Shown here piece after piece: positions 8,801-18,400 of a DNA stretch of 26,703 nt. Made by a program: the position numbers and the translations under genes. Where the stretch lies: the NCBI GenBank assembly GCA_964466645.1, contig CAYXPB010000031.1:1-26703 (forward strand). The letters are read 5' to 3'. A model generated the notes under the pieces. The model saw nothing but the letters and a program-made list of their open reading frames with translations. It did not search any database and was not told the origin of the DNA. Numbering within the stretch: the stretch's first letter is position 1; the number at the start of each line of letters is the position of its first letter. This DNA is from Acetivibrio sp964466645. GTDB lineage: Bacteria; Bacillota; Clostridia; Acetivibrionales; Acetivibrionaceae.

Positions 8801-11800
8801 TCAATAATGACTATAAAAGGTGAACTCGATCCGGAAATATATGAGAAAAGCTACAATTTACTATTTGAAAGATATGAAATATTAAGAACTGCTTTTGTTT
8901 ATAAAAACCTGCAAAAGCCAAGGCAAGTAGTGCTTAAGGATCGCAGGCATGAACTCTATATAGAAGATATATCATTTATGGAAAGAAAAGAAATGGATGC
9001 GTACCTTGATGATTTTATAACAAGTGATAGGAAAAGAGGGTTTGATTTATTTAAAGATGCTCTTATTAGGACATCCATATTCAAGATAGGAGAAGGAGTA
9101 TATAAACTGATATGGGACTTCCACCACATTATAATGGATGGATGGTGTCTTGGTGTTATTATAAACGAGTTTTTCAGTATTTATAGTGCATTGAAGGAAG
9201 GTAGGGAAATTGTCCTTGACGAGGTTGTACCTTACAGTAACTATATCAGTTGGTTGGATGGGCAGCATAAAGAAGAAGCAATAAATTACTGGAAGGGTGT
9301 TCTCGAAAACTATGAGCAGCTAGCTACACTTCCAAAACTGGATAAAGAGAAAAAAGAGAAGGATTTTGTCAGAAATGAAGTGAGCTTCAGCTTTGATGAA
9401 TGTATGACAAAACGCTTGTCCGACCTCGCTGTGAAGAATCAGGTCACTTTGAGTACCGTTTTACAGTGCTTATGGGGTATACTCCTTCAAAGGTATAATA
9501 ACACCAACGATGTGGTTTATGGAACCGTTGTTGCCGGAAGACCTTCTGAAATACCGGACATAGAAAAGATGGCAGGATTGTTTATAAATACGATTCCCGT
9601 ACGGATAAAATGTGACGCAGAAGTAAGTTTTGAAGAGCTGATAAAAGATGTACAGCATAACATGCTGTCTTCTGAAAGTTATCATTATTCACCTTTGGGG
9701 GATATACAATCGGTAACGGATTTGAAACGCGGATTGATTGATCATCTGCTGGCATTTGAAAATTATCCCGTTAAAAAGGATGAAGGAAACTCGAATGAAT
9801 CAAGAACAGGGTTTGTTATTGATGATGTTGAAATGGTCGACCAGGCGAATTATGATTTCAATATTGTATTGGCACCCGAAAAAGAGCTCATTGTAAGGCT
9901 TATATTCAATGCGGATGTTTATGATGTCGAATTTGTCAAAGCAATTGAAGGACATTTGAAAGAAGTTGCATCAAACGTTGTAAGCAATCCTTCAGTAAAA
10001 ATTAAGGATATCAGGATCCTTCCGCAAAAAGAGGTGGAAGTAATTGAAAAAATCAATACTACCGAAATGGAATATGCAAAAGACTATACCATTAAAGATT
10101 TATTTGAGAATCAGGCTGAGAAAACCCCTGAAAATATCGCTATAGTAGACGGGAATAAGAGACTGAACTACTCGGAACTCAATAAAGAAGCAAATAAGCT
10201 TGCTTGGGCCTTAAAAAGCAAGGGTATATGCAAAGATAGCATTGTAGGTGTTGTCTCTGGAAATTGTATAGAAACGGTAGTTGGTATACTGGGAATTTTA
10301 AAGGCCGGAGGTATTTATTTGCCGATTGATCCAGCATATCCGAAAGACAGGATTGAATACATGATCCAAGACAGCGGCACGAAAATGCTTCTGACACTGG
10401 ACTCATATAGGGATAAGCTAGAGATATTCCCGCAGTTCCAAGGCGATGTGATTAGTATGGACACTATGGATCCGCAAAATGATCATACTGCGAATCCAAC
10501 GACAGAGAATGAATCTGATGATCTTGCTTACATAATATACACCTCAGGCTCCACCGGTAAGCCAAAGGGTGTAATGATAAGGAACAAGGGGATAGCAAGC
10601 TTGAAGGAATACTTCAGGTACAGTTTAGGTGTTAATGAAAATGATAGGATAATTCAGTTTGCAAGTATTTCCTTTGATGCGTCAGTATGGGAAATGTTTA
10701 TGGCATTACTTGCAGGTTCACAGCTCTACATAGTCCCACGGGATGTGATAAATAGCTATGACAGTTTTGAGGAATTCTTGAATATAAGCGGAATAACTAT
10801 TGCCACTTTGCCTCCTACATATCTTGCAAACCTAAGGCCTGAGAATATAAAAACTATCAGGAAACTTGTAGTGGCTGGATCGGCAACCCCAATGAACCTT
10901 CTTAATGGATTTAAAGATAGACTTGATTACATAAATGCCTATGGACCGACTGAAACAACAATTTGTGCTACAGCATGGAGTTCAGCGAAAGACAGTTTGT
11001 GCAGTAATACAGTACCAATAGGCAAACCTATAAGCAATACAAAGGTATATATTGTCAACAGGAATATGGACTTACAGCCTGTTATGGTGACCGGGGAGCT
11101 CTGCGTTGCCGGAGATAGCCTTGCAAAAGGATATTTGAACCGTCCTGAATTGACATCCGAGAAGTTTGTGACAAATCCCCTGAACAATGAAATTATGTAC
11201 AGGACCGGAGACCTTGCGAGATTACTTCCTGATGGGAATATCGAATTCATGGGAAGGATTGATAACCAGATAAAATTAAGGGGTTTCAGGATTGAGCTCG
11301 GAGAAATAGAAAACCATGTACTTGCTGATAAGGGGGTTATTGAAGCTATTGCACAATTAAGAGGGAATGAAGAGGAAAGCAAGTATATATGTCTTTACTT
11401 TACAGCAAAAAGAGAGATGGATATTTCTGGACTCCGAAAAAGTTTAACCACTAAATTGCCTGACTATATGATACCAGCATACTTCGTCCAACTTCCGGAG
11501 ATGCCTTTAACGCCCAATGGAAAGATTGATACCAAGAGGTTTCCTTCTCCTGATGTTAGAGGAAATTCTCCTAACGTCGGCAATCTGCCTTTAAGTGAGT
11601 GTGAACAGCGGATAGCCCAAATCTGGGGCGATTTATTAAAATCTGGGCTAATAGGGGTTGATGACAACTTTTTTGAAATAGGCGGAAATTCGCTCCTCCT
11701 TATTAAGATGTATGGGAGGTTAAATGAGATTTATCCTGGTATACTGAAGGTGACTGATATTTTCAACAATCCTACAATATCAAAGCTGGCTGGATTTGTA

Positions 11801-12433
11801 GAAAAGAACAGCAATGAAGATAGTAGTAAGGCTACAAAGATTCCTTATAAAACACTTACAATGCCAATAGAGTATTTTGCTGGCAATAATGTCGGCAGGT
11901 CAAACCAGGTAATCAGAGCTAGTATAAAGGATAGTCTTTTCAATAAGATAATGGAAATATCCTTTAAAGAGAACATCTGCGTGACAGAGATCCTTTTTAC
12001 AGCTTATACTTACCTGCTTTCCAGAGCATCCGGCAGAATGGAAGTGTGCTTACAGGCAGTGATAGACCAGGGAGATCAGGTTGTACCTGTAGATGTTGAT
12101 TTTGATAAAGTAAACAGCTTTTCAGATATGTTTAAAATAGTACATGGTAAATACACAGAAGGAATACCAGGGGCATTCCGATTGGATGATAGTTACAGGA
12201 AGAATAGCAGTAATAATGAATGTGCTCTGCTTTATTATGATACCAGAATGAATTTGGACGAGTACCTTATGTCAGATGTATTTGATTTTACTTTGGGTGT
12301 CACCGAAGGGGAAATGTCCATTGATTTTGTTTTCAGATTCGATTCACACAGGTTGAGAAAAGAAAAAATGAAGGTGCTCTTTGATAATTATATGGGTATT
12401 GTAAGGCTTATAGCTGAAAAATACCAGCTTTAG
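2840..12433 (+). CDS. NRPS: partial C - A1(rSAM insert) - PCP - E - C - A2 - PCP - partial C
   Basis: 3197 residues; ATG at 2840 follows GGAGGG (2828-2833) by 6 bases. Residues 1-245 match only the C-terminal half of a condensation domain and have no HHxxxDG. A1 starts near 248, is interrupted at about 286-922 by a B12/radical SAM enzyme, and resumes with LTYKEL (931), AYVIYTSGSTGVPKG (1048), YRTGD and GKLDRRAL. PCP1 Ser is 1441 (GGDS). The epimerization domain begins near 1490, HHLVVDG at 1622. The C domain starts near 1960 (ALSPMQEGMLYHS) with HHIIMDG at 2095, a DCL type as expected after E. A2 has AYIIYTSGSTGKPKG (2563) and FDASVWE (2613); PCP2 Ser is 2951 (GGNS). About 190 C-terminal residues resemble half a C domain. 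By-eye pocket codes: A1 D-G-T-V-V-A-E-I-T-K (Tyr-like), A2 D-A-W-T-V-A-A-I-C-K (Phe-like). Likely starter and second module, making D-Tyr-L-Phe-S-PCP. No promoter seen; probably co-transcribed. Confidence 0.95.
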   Translation: MIDNKQNLIDNLENSKIYWLNKLAGEICSLELTSGFNRPDSSKRGGLKMSIPKEIGDRIVTISKNQDLASYVILLAAFKVVLYKCTGQNDIITVSPLLSSNGQSFNKALAIRDRIEEGMTYKEVLMNVRQTVADAYKNQHYPMDKLMKLLGHEEMESLTRIVVMMDSIHKSVSQDDVPIFTDCDILIRIVKGQDNFELDTSYNSALFPAHYMKKILECYMNILFGVLSNLDVKISDVELVSEVERNVLLKEFNDTSRQYPSDKTIHELFEIQVRKTPDNIAVSCTVDLTRVYDELKSVTTGQGTMKILGKCCFEENPYIFMCKVDVEGYESEYTLLKSHTHNNIIINNNALKLLKLFNKNTNVDTVYKKLKDKRFNLIAYTIPHDDVLEISLELENTKLEIFKNNNEEAFCSFIKVLFNNDIIKFVDYKFTENVEWIDSGDCFDPDGKVPGKEMIDKIFLPDENLGNAEVLLLGDTPGMSTVGLLYLASYLRRNGYSAYCQFTDSNIEYEVFKKNIEDLIDKVQPRIVGVSMKWFVHSSRALETCKILRQHCPEIKIVVGGNTASYYYDNVIKYDCVDYVIKGDGELPLLKICQDADYLPNCCYKKDGEIINNPITYVQDESHSKDIYLSHIDEILISKRATLFGTFYIYTNKGCGLNCLNCASCREGMSKTFNRFKLNMRGIDEIRNDMMITKDYVSTYMFDFESSNEKLLELCRNMWDGIDLSTHFCTFCNVIPPSNELLEYVNKTFKYVYWELDICSLSERHRKHLQSLGEVKPQPSDKEIFEFMDECEKWSNAEVRINLIAGMPFYTEDDMKESNRILEYIMNKYSCFSNLHWARLHAQPGAPVAHYPDKYDMVSYAQTFEDYIKFSDMNMDSRPFYPHLESLFYPYVYYKDEELNSKVSLHYMETNKKLESFRSSKKDNLIVVENLTYKELDIKSSQLANYIAKNCKGARGTVGIMMKYSTDLIVSMLGILKSGGAYLPIDPDYPEERVSFILEKSVVDILLVHHQISGKISFSGQIIDVQNESIFGEELVELGKTSSPTDLAYVIYTSGSTGVPKGVMVEHRSLVNFIHWRIDKYGFEENDRTLQLISNAFDGFGTNFYSSILSGGTLILPDAGHWRDFGFARRLIKELEVTNTSVVPSMFRAILDGAVSKDLESLRFVVLAAEKTDKELIMESKRLNPSIKLINEYGPTENTITTTSLMEMEPDQTSIIGSPIANNRIYILNKYGSLLPIGVQGELCIAGEGLARGYLGNGELSGEKFVYDPFYEGQRMYRTGDLARWTMDGNIEFLGRVDNQVKIRGYRIELGEIESKLKEIKQIIEAAVLLKENENGNKVLCTYFVADEHVEEKAMKEYLMMYLPDYMVPSIFVQLEKMPLNNNGKLDRRALESMKTVKAVKEVYEAPHNEVEKKIANVWQEILGVEKIGINDNFFTSGGDSIKAIQISAKLQKQSIKADVKDIFKFTTIKELSSHVKGINGTVKTQNEIVQGKIGLSPIQEWFFEKDIEDRNHFNQAVMLFAKEGFNETAIRYAFTKIVEQHDALRMIYRFVNGKMEQYNMGLGEEVFSLEVSDLTKDECFKETMAAEAEKLQRSINLEKGPLVKLGLFKTAQGDHLIIIIHHLVVDGISWRIILNDFSFIYDRSIRGEEIPKADKTLSFKAWVDKIKDYAQSKKLLKELEYWSHLEEENIPRLPVDFEAKSNKLKDEKIVGVELDEVETQNLLKGVNRAYNTEINDILLAALGMTVKLWTGEDKVVVNLEGHGREQIIENLDISETVGWFTSQYPVVIDVKNSGNKALLIKTVKEILRKVPNKGLGYGILRYMSGDENVKASMLKLKSEIGFNYLGQFDQDIKSMHFTYSSLSAGTPICPDMDRINTLDVTGLVVDGRLKMNFQYCQNQYKEETVRKLAQSYISSLRDIINHCVGVTECEPTPSDFGDVTLTLTELEGITKAFNEEIVKIYALSPMQEGMLYHSITGRGSDVYFEQSIMTIKGELDPEIYEKSYNLLFERYEILRTAFVYKNLQKPRQVVLKDRRHELYIEDISFMERKEMDAYLDDFITSDRKRGFDLFKDALIRTSIFKIGEGVYKLIWDFHHIIMDGWCLGVIINEFFSIYSALKEGREIVLDEVVPYSNYISWLDGQHKEEAINYWKGVLENYEQLATLPKLDKEKKEKDFVRNEVSFSFDECMTKRLSDLAVKNQVTLSTVLQCLWGILLQRYNNTNDVVYGTVVAGRPSEIPDIEKMAGLFINTIPVRIKCDAEVSFEELIKDVQHNMLSSESYHYSPLGDIQSVTDLKRGLIDHLLAFENYPVKKDEGNSNESRTGFVIDDVEMVDQANYDFNIVLAPEKELIVRLIFNADVYDVEFVKAIEGHLKEVASNVVSNPSVKIKDIRILPQKEVEVIEKINTTEMEYAKDYTIKDLFENQAEKTPENIAIVDGNKRLNYSELNKEANKLAWALKSKGICKDSIVGVVSGNCIETVVGILGILKAGGIYLPIDPAYPKDRIEYMIQDSGTKMLLTLDSYRDKLEIFPQFQGDVISMDTMDPQNDHTANPTTENESDDLAYIIYTSGSTGKPKGVMIRNKGIASLKEYFRYSLGVNENDRIIQFASISFDASVWEMFMALLAGSQLYIVPRDVINSYDSFEEFLNISGITIATLPPTYLANLRPENIKTIRKLVVAGSATPMNLLNGFKDRLDYINAYGPTETTICATAWSSAKDSLCSNTVPIGKPISNTKVYIVNRNMDLQPVMVTGELCVAGDSLAKGYLNRPELTSEKFVTNPLNNEIMYRTGDLARLLPDGNIEFMGRIDNQIKLRGFRIELGEIENHVLADKGVIEAIAQLRGNEEESKYICLYFTAKREMDISGLRKSLTTKLPDYMIPAYFVQLPEMPLTPNGKIDTKRFPSPDVRGNSPNVGNLPLSECEQRIAQIWGDLLKSGLIGVDDNFFEIGGNSLLLIKMYGRLNEIYPGILKVTDIFNNPTISKLAGFVEKNSNEDSSKATKIPYKTLTMPIEYFAGNNVGRSNQVIRASIKDSLFNKIMEISFKENICVTEILFTAYTYLLSRASGRMEVCLQAVIDQGDQVVPVDVDFDKVNSFSDMFKIVHGKYTEGIPGAFRLDDSYRKNSSNNECALLYYDTRMNLDEYLMSDVFDFTLGVTEGEMSIDFVFRFDSHRLRKEKMKVLFDNYMGIVRLIAEKYQL
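3695..5605 (+). other. B12-binding/radical SAM enzyme embedded in adenylation domain A1
   Basis: Continuous frame inside the NRPS, residues about 286-922. Order: about 180 residues of unassigned sequence (from ATG codon 3752; residues with IINNNALKLLKLFN look faintly like a PqqD/RRE winged helix, low confidence); a cobalamin-binding-type domain from residue 468 (AEVLLLGDTPG, VGLLYLASYLRRNGY, VVGGNTASYYYDNV, VIKGDGELP); then a radical SAM domain with KGCGLNCLNCASC, Cys655, Cys659 and Cys662 forming CX3CX2C; and a tail with YPDKYDM and FEDYIKF like the stand-alone enzyme. It replaces the loop before core motif A1. The A-domain strand DNIAVS (278-283) has a near copy DNLIVVE (923-929) on the far side. 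All later A motifs are present, so both activities could be intact. Confidence 0.9.
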
Positions 12434-12457
12434 AGCAATTATCAGAGGAGAGGATAT

Positions 12458-12463
12458 GGAGGG
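12458..12463 (+). promoter_or_regulatory. Ribosome binding site for a TTG start at 12469
   Basis: GGAGGG is followed after 5 bases by TTG at 12469. The next in-frame ATG (12499) has no comparable site, so the TTG start is preferred. The 35-base spacer from the upstream stop indicates tight coupling with the NRPS gene. Confidence 0.65.
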
Positions 12464-12468
12464 TTAAA

Positions 12469-15400
12469 TTGTTTGAGCTGAATGGACTTGATCTTGGAAT
12501 GCTTGGTAATTGCAGTGATATACATATAGAAGAAGACAAAATCAAGGATATTGCTATTGTTGGAATGGCAATAAAGCTTCCTATGTCTGAGAATATCGAG
12601 GAGTTCTGGAATGTCATCCGCTGTGGATTGGACTGTGTGAAGGAATTCCCGGAGAGCAGACGGAAAGATGCCGATGCTTACCTAAAGTATTTAGGTTGGT
12701 CTGAACAAGAAATAAAATATGATGAATCCGCCTATATTGATGAAATAGACAAATTTGATTATAGGTTCTTCAGGCTGTCACCAAAGGAAGCCAGCCTGAT
12801 GGATCCAAACCAAAGGCTTTTCCTTGAAATAGCATGGAAAACAATTGAAGATGCGGGGTATGGAGGAAAGAAACTGAGAGGAAGCAGGACAGGGGTATAT
12901 GTGGGCTTTGGCAGTGCTTCAGCTGGAGAGTATAAGCAATTGATTAGCCAGGTGGGCAGACCATACCTTTCCATATCAACTGCTGGAAACTTGGCTCCTA
13001 TCATAGCAAGCAGGATATCATACCTTTTGGACTTAAGGGGACCGAGTATGCTTATCGATACATCGTGTTCATCTTCCCTTGTTGCAGTCCACCAGGCATG
13101 TCAGGCAATAAGGAACGGTGAATGTGACCTAGCAATTGCAGGGAGTGTCAAAATAAGTTTTCTACCGCTTACAGGCAGTGACAATGACAGTATAGGTGTG
13201 GAGTCCTCTTCTAAAAGGGCAAGAAGCTTTGATGACGGCGCAGATGGAACCTGCGGTGGAGAAGGTGTGGCTGCAATATTCCTTAAACCATTGGAAAAAG
13301 CCATTGAAGACCGTGATAATATATATGCTGTAATAAAAGGAAGTGCGGTAAATCAGGACGGAAGCTCTATAGGTATAACAGCGCCTAATGCAATTGCCCA
13401 GGAGGATGTCATCTCAAGGGCATGGGAAGATGCGGGGATTGATCCGACAACTATATCTTACATAGAGGCTCATGGTACAGGAACTAAATTAGGTGACCCC
13501 ATTGAAATAGAGGGTATTACAAGAGCATTTCAGAGATACACTCAAAACAAACAGTTTTGTGCCATCGGTTCAATAAAAACCAATATTGGGCATTTGGATA
13601 GTGCATCAGGTATTGCAGGTTTGATAAAGGTAGTTTGTTCGTTAAAGTATGGGGAGTTAGCACCCATTGTGAATTTCAGCAGCCCCAACAGCAGTATCGA
13701 TTTTGAAAAATCCCCGGTTTATGTAAATCGCACTTTGTCAAAATGGGGCACCGAAGGATATCCGAGAAGGGCAGGAATTAGCTCTTTTGGTATGAGCGGA
13801 ACAAACTGCCATATGGTTCTTGAAGAGCATAAAAGCCAGATCGGCAGTGAGTCTATAAATACTGATGTGTTGAATGTATTGACTATATCTGCAAAAAGCA
13901 AAGAGTCCTTGGATGCTATAGTAAAGAATTACATTGATTTTCTGGAGAAAGACAATGGCTGTCAGCTGGAAGATATTTGCTATACTGCCAATACAGGAAG
14001 AGGGCATTATGACTTCAGGCTGGCTATTATGATAAAGAATAAAGAGGAACTCAAATATAAACTAAAAGAATTCCTAAGTAGTAAAGGTGATTCTTTTAAG
14101 CTGAATGGAATTTTCTATAACCAAGTGCAAGTGATTGCAGGAGCTAGGGGTGACACAAGGAGTGACAGTGTTGGGAAACCAACAGGTAGGCATATAGACT
14201 CAAATATCAAGGAATACCTGTTATCATCGTGCAAAAATGAAACTATGCTCATGGAAATATGTAATGCCTATATAGAGGGTGCTGAAGTAGAGTGGGACTA
14301 CCTGTATGAAAAAGGAAGGAGAAGGAAAAACAGTATTCCGACTTACCAATTCCAAAAAAGCAGGTGTTGGCTTGAAGTTCCGGCGAAAAGCGAAAGTGTA
14401 TCAAGCTTAAGATTGCAAAACAACAGCACAGAAAAAATAGGTCAGGGCTCAATGATGCCGGATAGCAATGCCAAGGGTATGGGGACTGTCAATACATCAA
14501 TAACAGGCGGAGACGGAAGATACAGCAAAGTTATGATACATGCTGCAAACGCTTGGGGAGAAATATTAGGACTCAAAGAGGTCAGTGTAAATGATAGTTT
14601 CTATGATTTGGGTGGTGACTCCATATTTGCGCTGAAAATAGTTAACAGACTTAGCAACGAAATAGGTGCTAAAGTTGATGTTTCAGAACTTCTTGCTTCA
14701 ACAAGCCTGGAGGATTTTTCGCGTCGGATGTCCGAAAAGTTCTGCATTGAAGAAAATAGAGTAGGGCATTATCTTCCATTGAAAAAAGTGGAGGAAAGAG
14801 ATTACTACAGAGTTTCATCTGCACAGAAAAGGATGTATGTTTTGAACCAATTTGAAGGAATTAACACTAGCTATAACATACCTTCTGCGTTGTCAATCGA
14901 AGGTGGGCTGGATATAGAAAGGCTTGAAAATGTCTTCCAGGCCATTGTTAAAAGGCATGAAGCATTTAGGACGAGCTTTGGATTTGTTGATAAGCAGCTT
15001 GTACAAATAATTCATAAGGATGTTGATTTCAGGATTGAGTATGAGAATGTTGAGAATGATAATGTGGAGGCAGTACTTGAGAGTTTCATAAAAGCTTTTG
15101 ACTTAAGCCGGGCACCGCTTATGAGGGTAAAACTGCTGAAGACGGGAGAAANNNNNNNNNNATGTTCTATTGATTGACATGCATCATATTATTGCCGACG
15201 GCACATCAATCGGACTCTTAGTGAATGAGTTCATGAACCTGTACAAGGGGAAAGATCTGCCGGAACCTGAATTCCAATATAAAGATTTTGCCGCTTGGCA
15301 GAACGAATTGTCTGAAAAAGGGATAATTGCAAAGCAAGGGGGTTATTGGCTGGATTTATTCAAAGGAGAAATACCCGTACTTAATATGCCTATAGACCAT

Positions 15401-18400
15401 AAAAGACCTCCGGTGCGTAGTTATGAAGGTGACAATATTGTTTTTGAAGCTTCAAAGAGAATTACGGAAAATATGGGCAGGATAGCTTCAGAATCAGGAA
15501 CCACTATGTTTATGGTGCTCCTTGCCGCGTATAACCTTCTGCTTTTTAAATATTCGGGACAGAAGGACATCATTGTTGGTACACCGGTATCAGGAAGATC
15601 CCATAAGGACACAGAAAAAATAGTAGGGATGTTCGTCAATACTGTTGCTATGCGTAACTATCCGTCAGCAGATAAAACATTCGGTGGGTTTCTTGAAGAA
15701 GTTAAATCAAATGCATTAAAAGCATATGAAAATCAAGACTATCAATTTGAAGAACTTGTGGATGAACTGAAGCTTGAAAGGAATGTAAGCAGGAATCCGA
15801 TTTTTGACACAATGCTGGTTTACCAAAACGTCGGAAGCTCTGAAATACAATTGGATGGATTAGTAATGAAGCCCTTAGAGTTCAAAAACAATGTTTCCCA
15901 GTTTGATATGACACTTCGTGTGATTGAAGGGGATGGAAAGCTGACCTTTGATTTAGGCTACTCAACCAAATTGTTTTATAAGGATACCATGGAAAGGTTA
16001 TCTGGGCATCTTCTGAGTATCTTGGAAAGAATAGCAGCAAATCCTCATATTAAGCTGGCTGATATTGAAATAATGACAGAAAAGGAAAAAGAGCTGGTAT
16101 TAAAGAGTTTTAACAAGACATGTAGGGGATATGATACTTCAAAAACCATTCATGAGGTGTTTGAAAAAAATGTAAAGAGAGTACCAGAAAATATAGCCTT
16201 AGAATCCGAGGGCGAAAGCCTTACATATAGGCAATTGAACTCCAGTGCAAACAGCTTGGCTAACCTTTTACTATCCAAGGGAATCAAGCCGGAAAATATT
16301 GTAGGTATTATGATGGAACGCTCAATAGAGGTTGTCATTTCAATCCTGGCAATATTAAAAGCAGGAGGGGCTTATATGCCGATAGATCCTGAGTACCCTT
16401 GGGAACGCATAAATTATATGCTTGGGGATGCAAAGCCTGCAGCTGTTATTTTAAAAAATGCCAGTCACTATGAAAAGCTGCTTGGGGGCTATCAGGGACA
16501 GGTTATTGACTTGGAGGTTGAAGGTATTTCAACGGTTGAGACTTTTGAAAACCCGGTCTGTGTAAATACGCCTTCAAACCTTGCATATGTAATTTATACC
16601 TCAGGCTCTTCAGGAAAACCAAAAGGTGTAATGGTTGAGCACCAAGGCGTAGTGAATCTTGCTAACTGGCAGCAAAAAATATTTGATATTGGGGCTAGCA
16701 GCCGCATATCACAGTTTGCAACCTTCAGCTTTGATGGTGCTGTTGGAGAGATGGCAATGGCGCTTTTGAACGGGTCAACTCTTGTTATGCTTAACAGGAA
16801 GACCTTTAATGCTGAGGAGTTTATAGATGTTCTGAACACAAAGAAGATAAACGTATTGGTAATTACTCCGGCTCTTCTTGCCCGTCTTAATCCCTCAAAG
16901 CTCACGAATGGTAAAGAGCTTTCAGTAGTTAGTGTGGGAGAGGAGTGTCCTGTAGAGCTTGGGCTTAAGTGGTCACATAACTGCAATTTTATTAATGCTT
17001 ATGGTCCCACTGAATACACGGTGTACTCGCATCTTTGGAGGGGAGAGGCTTCGGACATCATGGCCAGAACCAGGCTTCCCATTGGTACACCTATGGATAA
17101 TACACACACATATATATTTGATCAGGATTTGAAGCCAGTTCCTATTGGTGTGGCAGGTGAGATATACATTTCGGGACATGGGATAGCAAGGGGTTATCTA
17201 AACCAGTTTAATAAGACTTCTATGACCTTTATGTTAAATCCTTTTGTACTGGGCAAAGACAAAATATATGAAGAAGTGGAATTTCAGGCTTCCGAAAGAA
17301 ATGCTGATTTTGAAGCTGACTGTCATAAGCTTTTTCTTAGTGGAAAAAGAAAAGATTTATACAATGACATATCAAAAGAAAAACTGGTGGATTTGATTTC
17401 TGGCTTTGATGAAGACATAGTAGAAAAAACCAAATCTATGGTGGACGAATATGACCCCAGTGATCCTATTCTAAAATGCTTGTTCAGATATTTCCTTGAA
17501 GGTATGAAAAAAAGCTATAGGGCATATGGTATTGATGAAAGCCTTCTGAAATTTATTCTTCGTTTTGATAGCTTTACCGGAATGAAAGGCGTAGATTTTG
17601 GTTTAGGAAACGGTGAAGTGATGGTTAAATTGAAGAAGCTTGGGGCAGAGGTTACAGGGTTTGATTTAAGTCCGTCATTTGTTCATAAGGGAAGAGAGAT
17701 GGGACTAAATGTATACCAAGCAAGATGCGACGTCAGTCCTGAGAATTTCGAGAAGGAGTTTGGTATTAAAGAAGGTTCCCAGGACTTTGTAATATCAAAC
17801 CTTGTACTCGACCGTCTGGAGAATCCTTTGAATTTTCTGCAGAACTTTCTACAAGCATTGAAGCCAGGTGGGAAGTTTGCACTGCAAACACTGCTGCCGG
17901 TTATAGGAGTCGATGACGAGGATGTTGAAGAACCTATAGTCTATACAACACCGCAGAATCAGATTACTTTTGGTAGTAGTGCTGCGCAGGACAAGTTGGC
18001 AATTGTAACCTTGTTGAGGAATCTTGGAGCAAGGGATGTCAAATTAAGCAAATTCACTTATACCATTGTCAGTTATACCGGTGCCAGGGAGTATGAGTGT
18101 TGGAGCTTTTTCGGAGAGTATGATCCGATAGAGGTGTACTGTAACCCTGAAAACAGGTATGAAAGGTTTTACAAAACCGGAAATGTTGGAAGATACCTTC
18201 CAGATGGAAATATTGAGTTTATAGGCAGAGTAGATCAACAGGTAAAAATAAGAGGCTTTAGGATAGAAACCGGGGAAATAGAATCCAAACTGTTAAGCCA
18301 TGCAAATGTAAAAGAGGCTGTGGTGGTTGTAAATACCGATGATAATGAGAACAAACAGCTTTGTGCATACTTTGTTTCTGATAAAGAGTTATATGTAAAG

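Noticed and set aside
10939..11382. A 147-residue minus-strand ORF, and similar ones such as 23035-23541 and 18695-19117
   Set aside because: They lie antisense to clear NRPS or AT coding sequence and are Ser/Ile/Leu-rich mirror frames with no motif.
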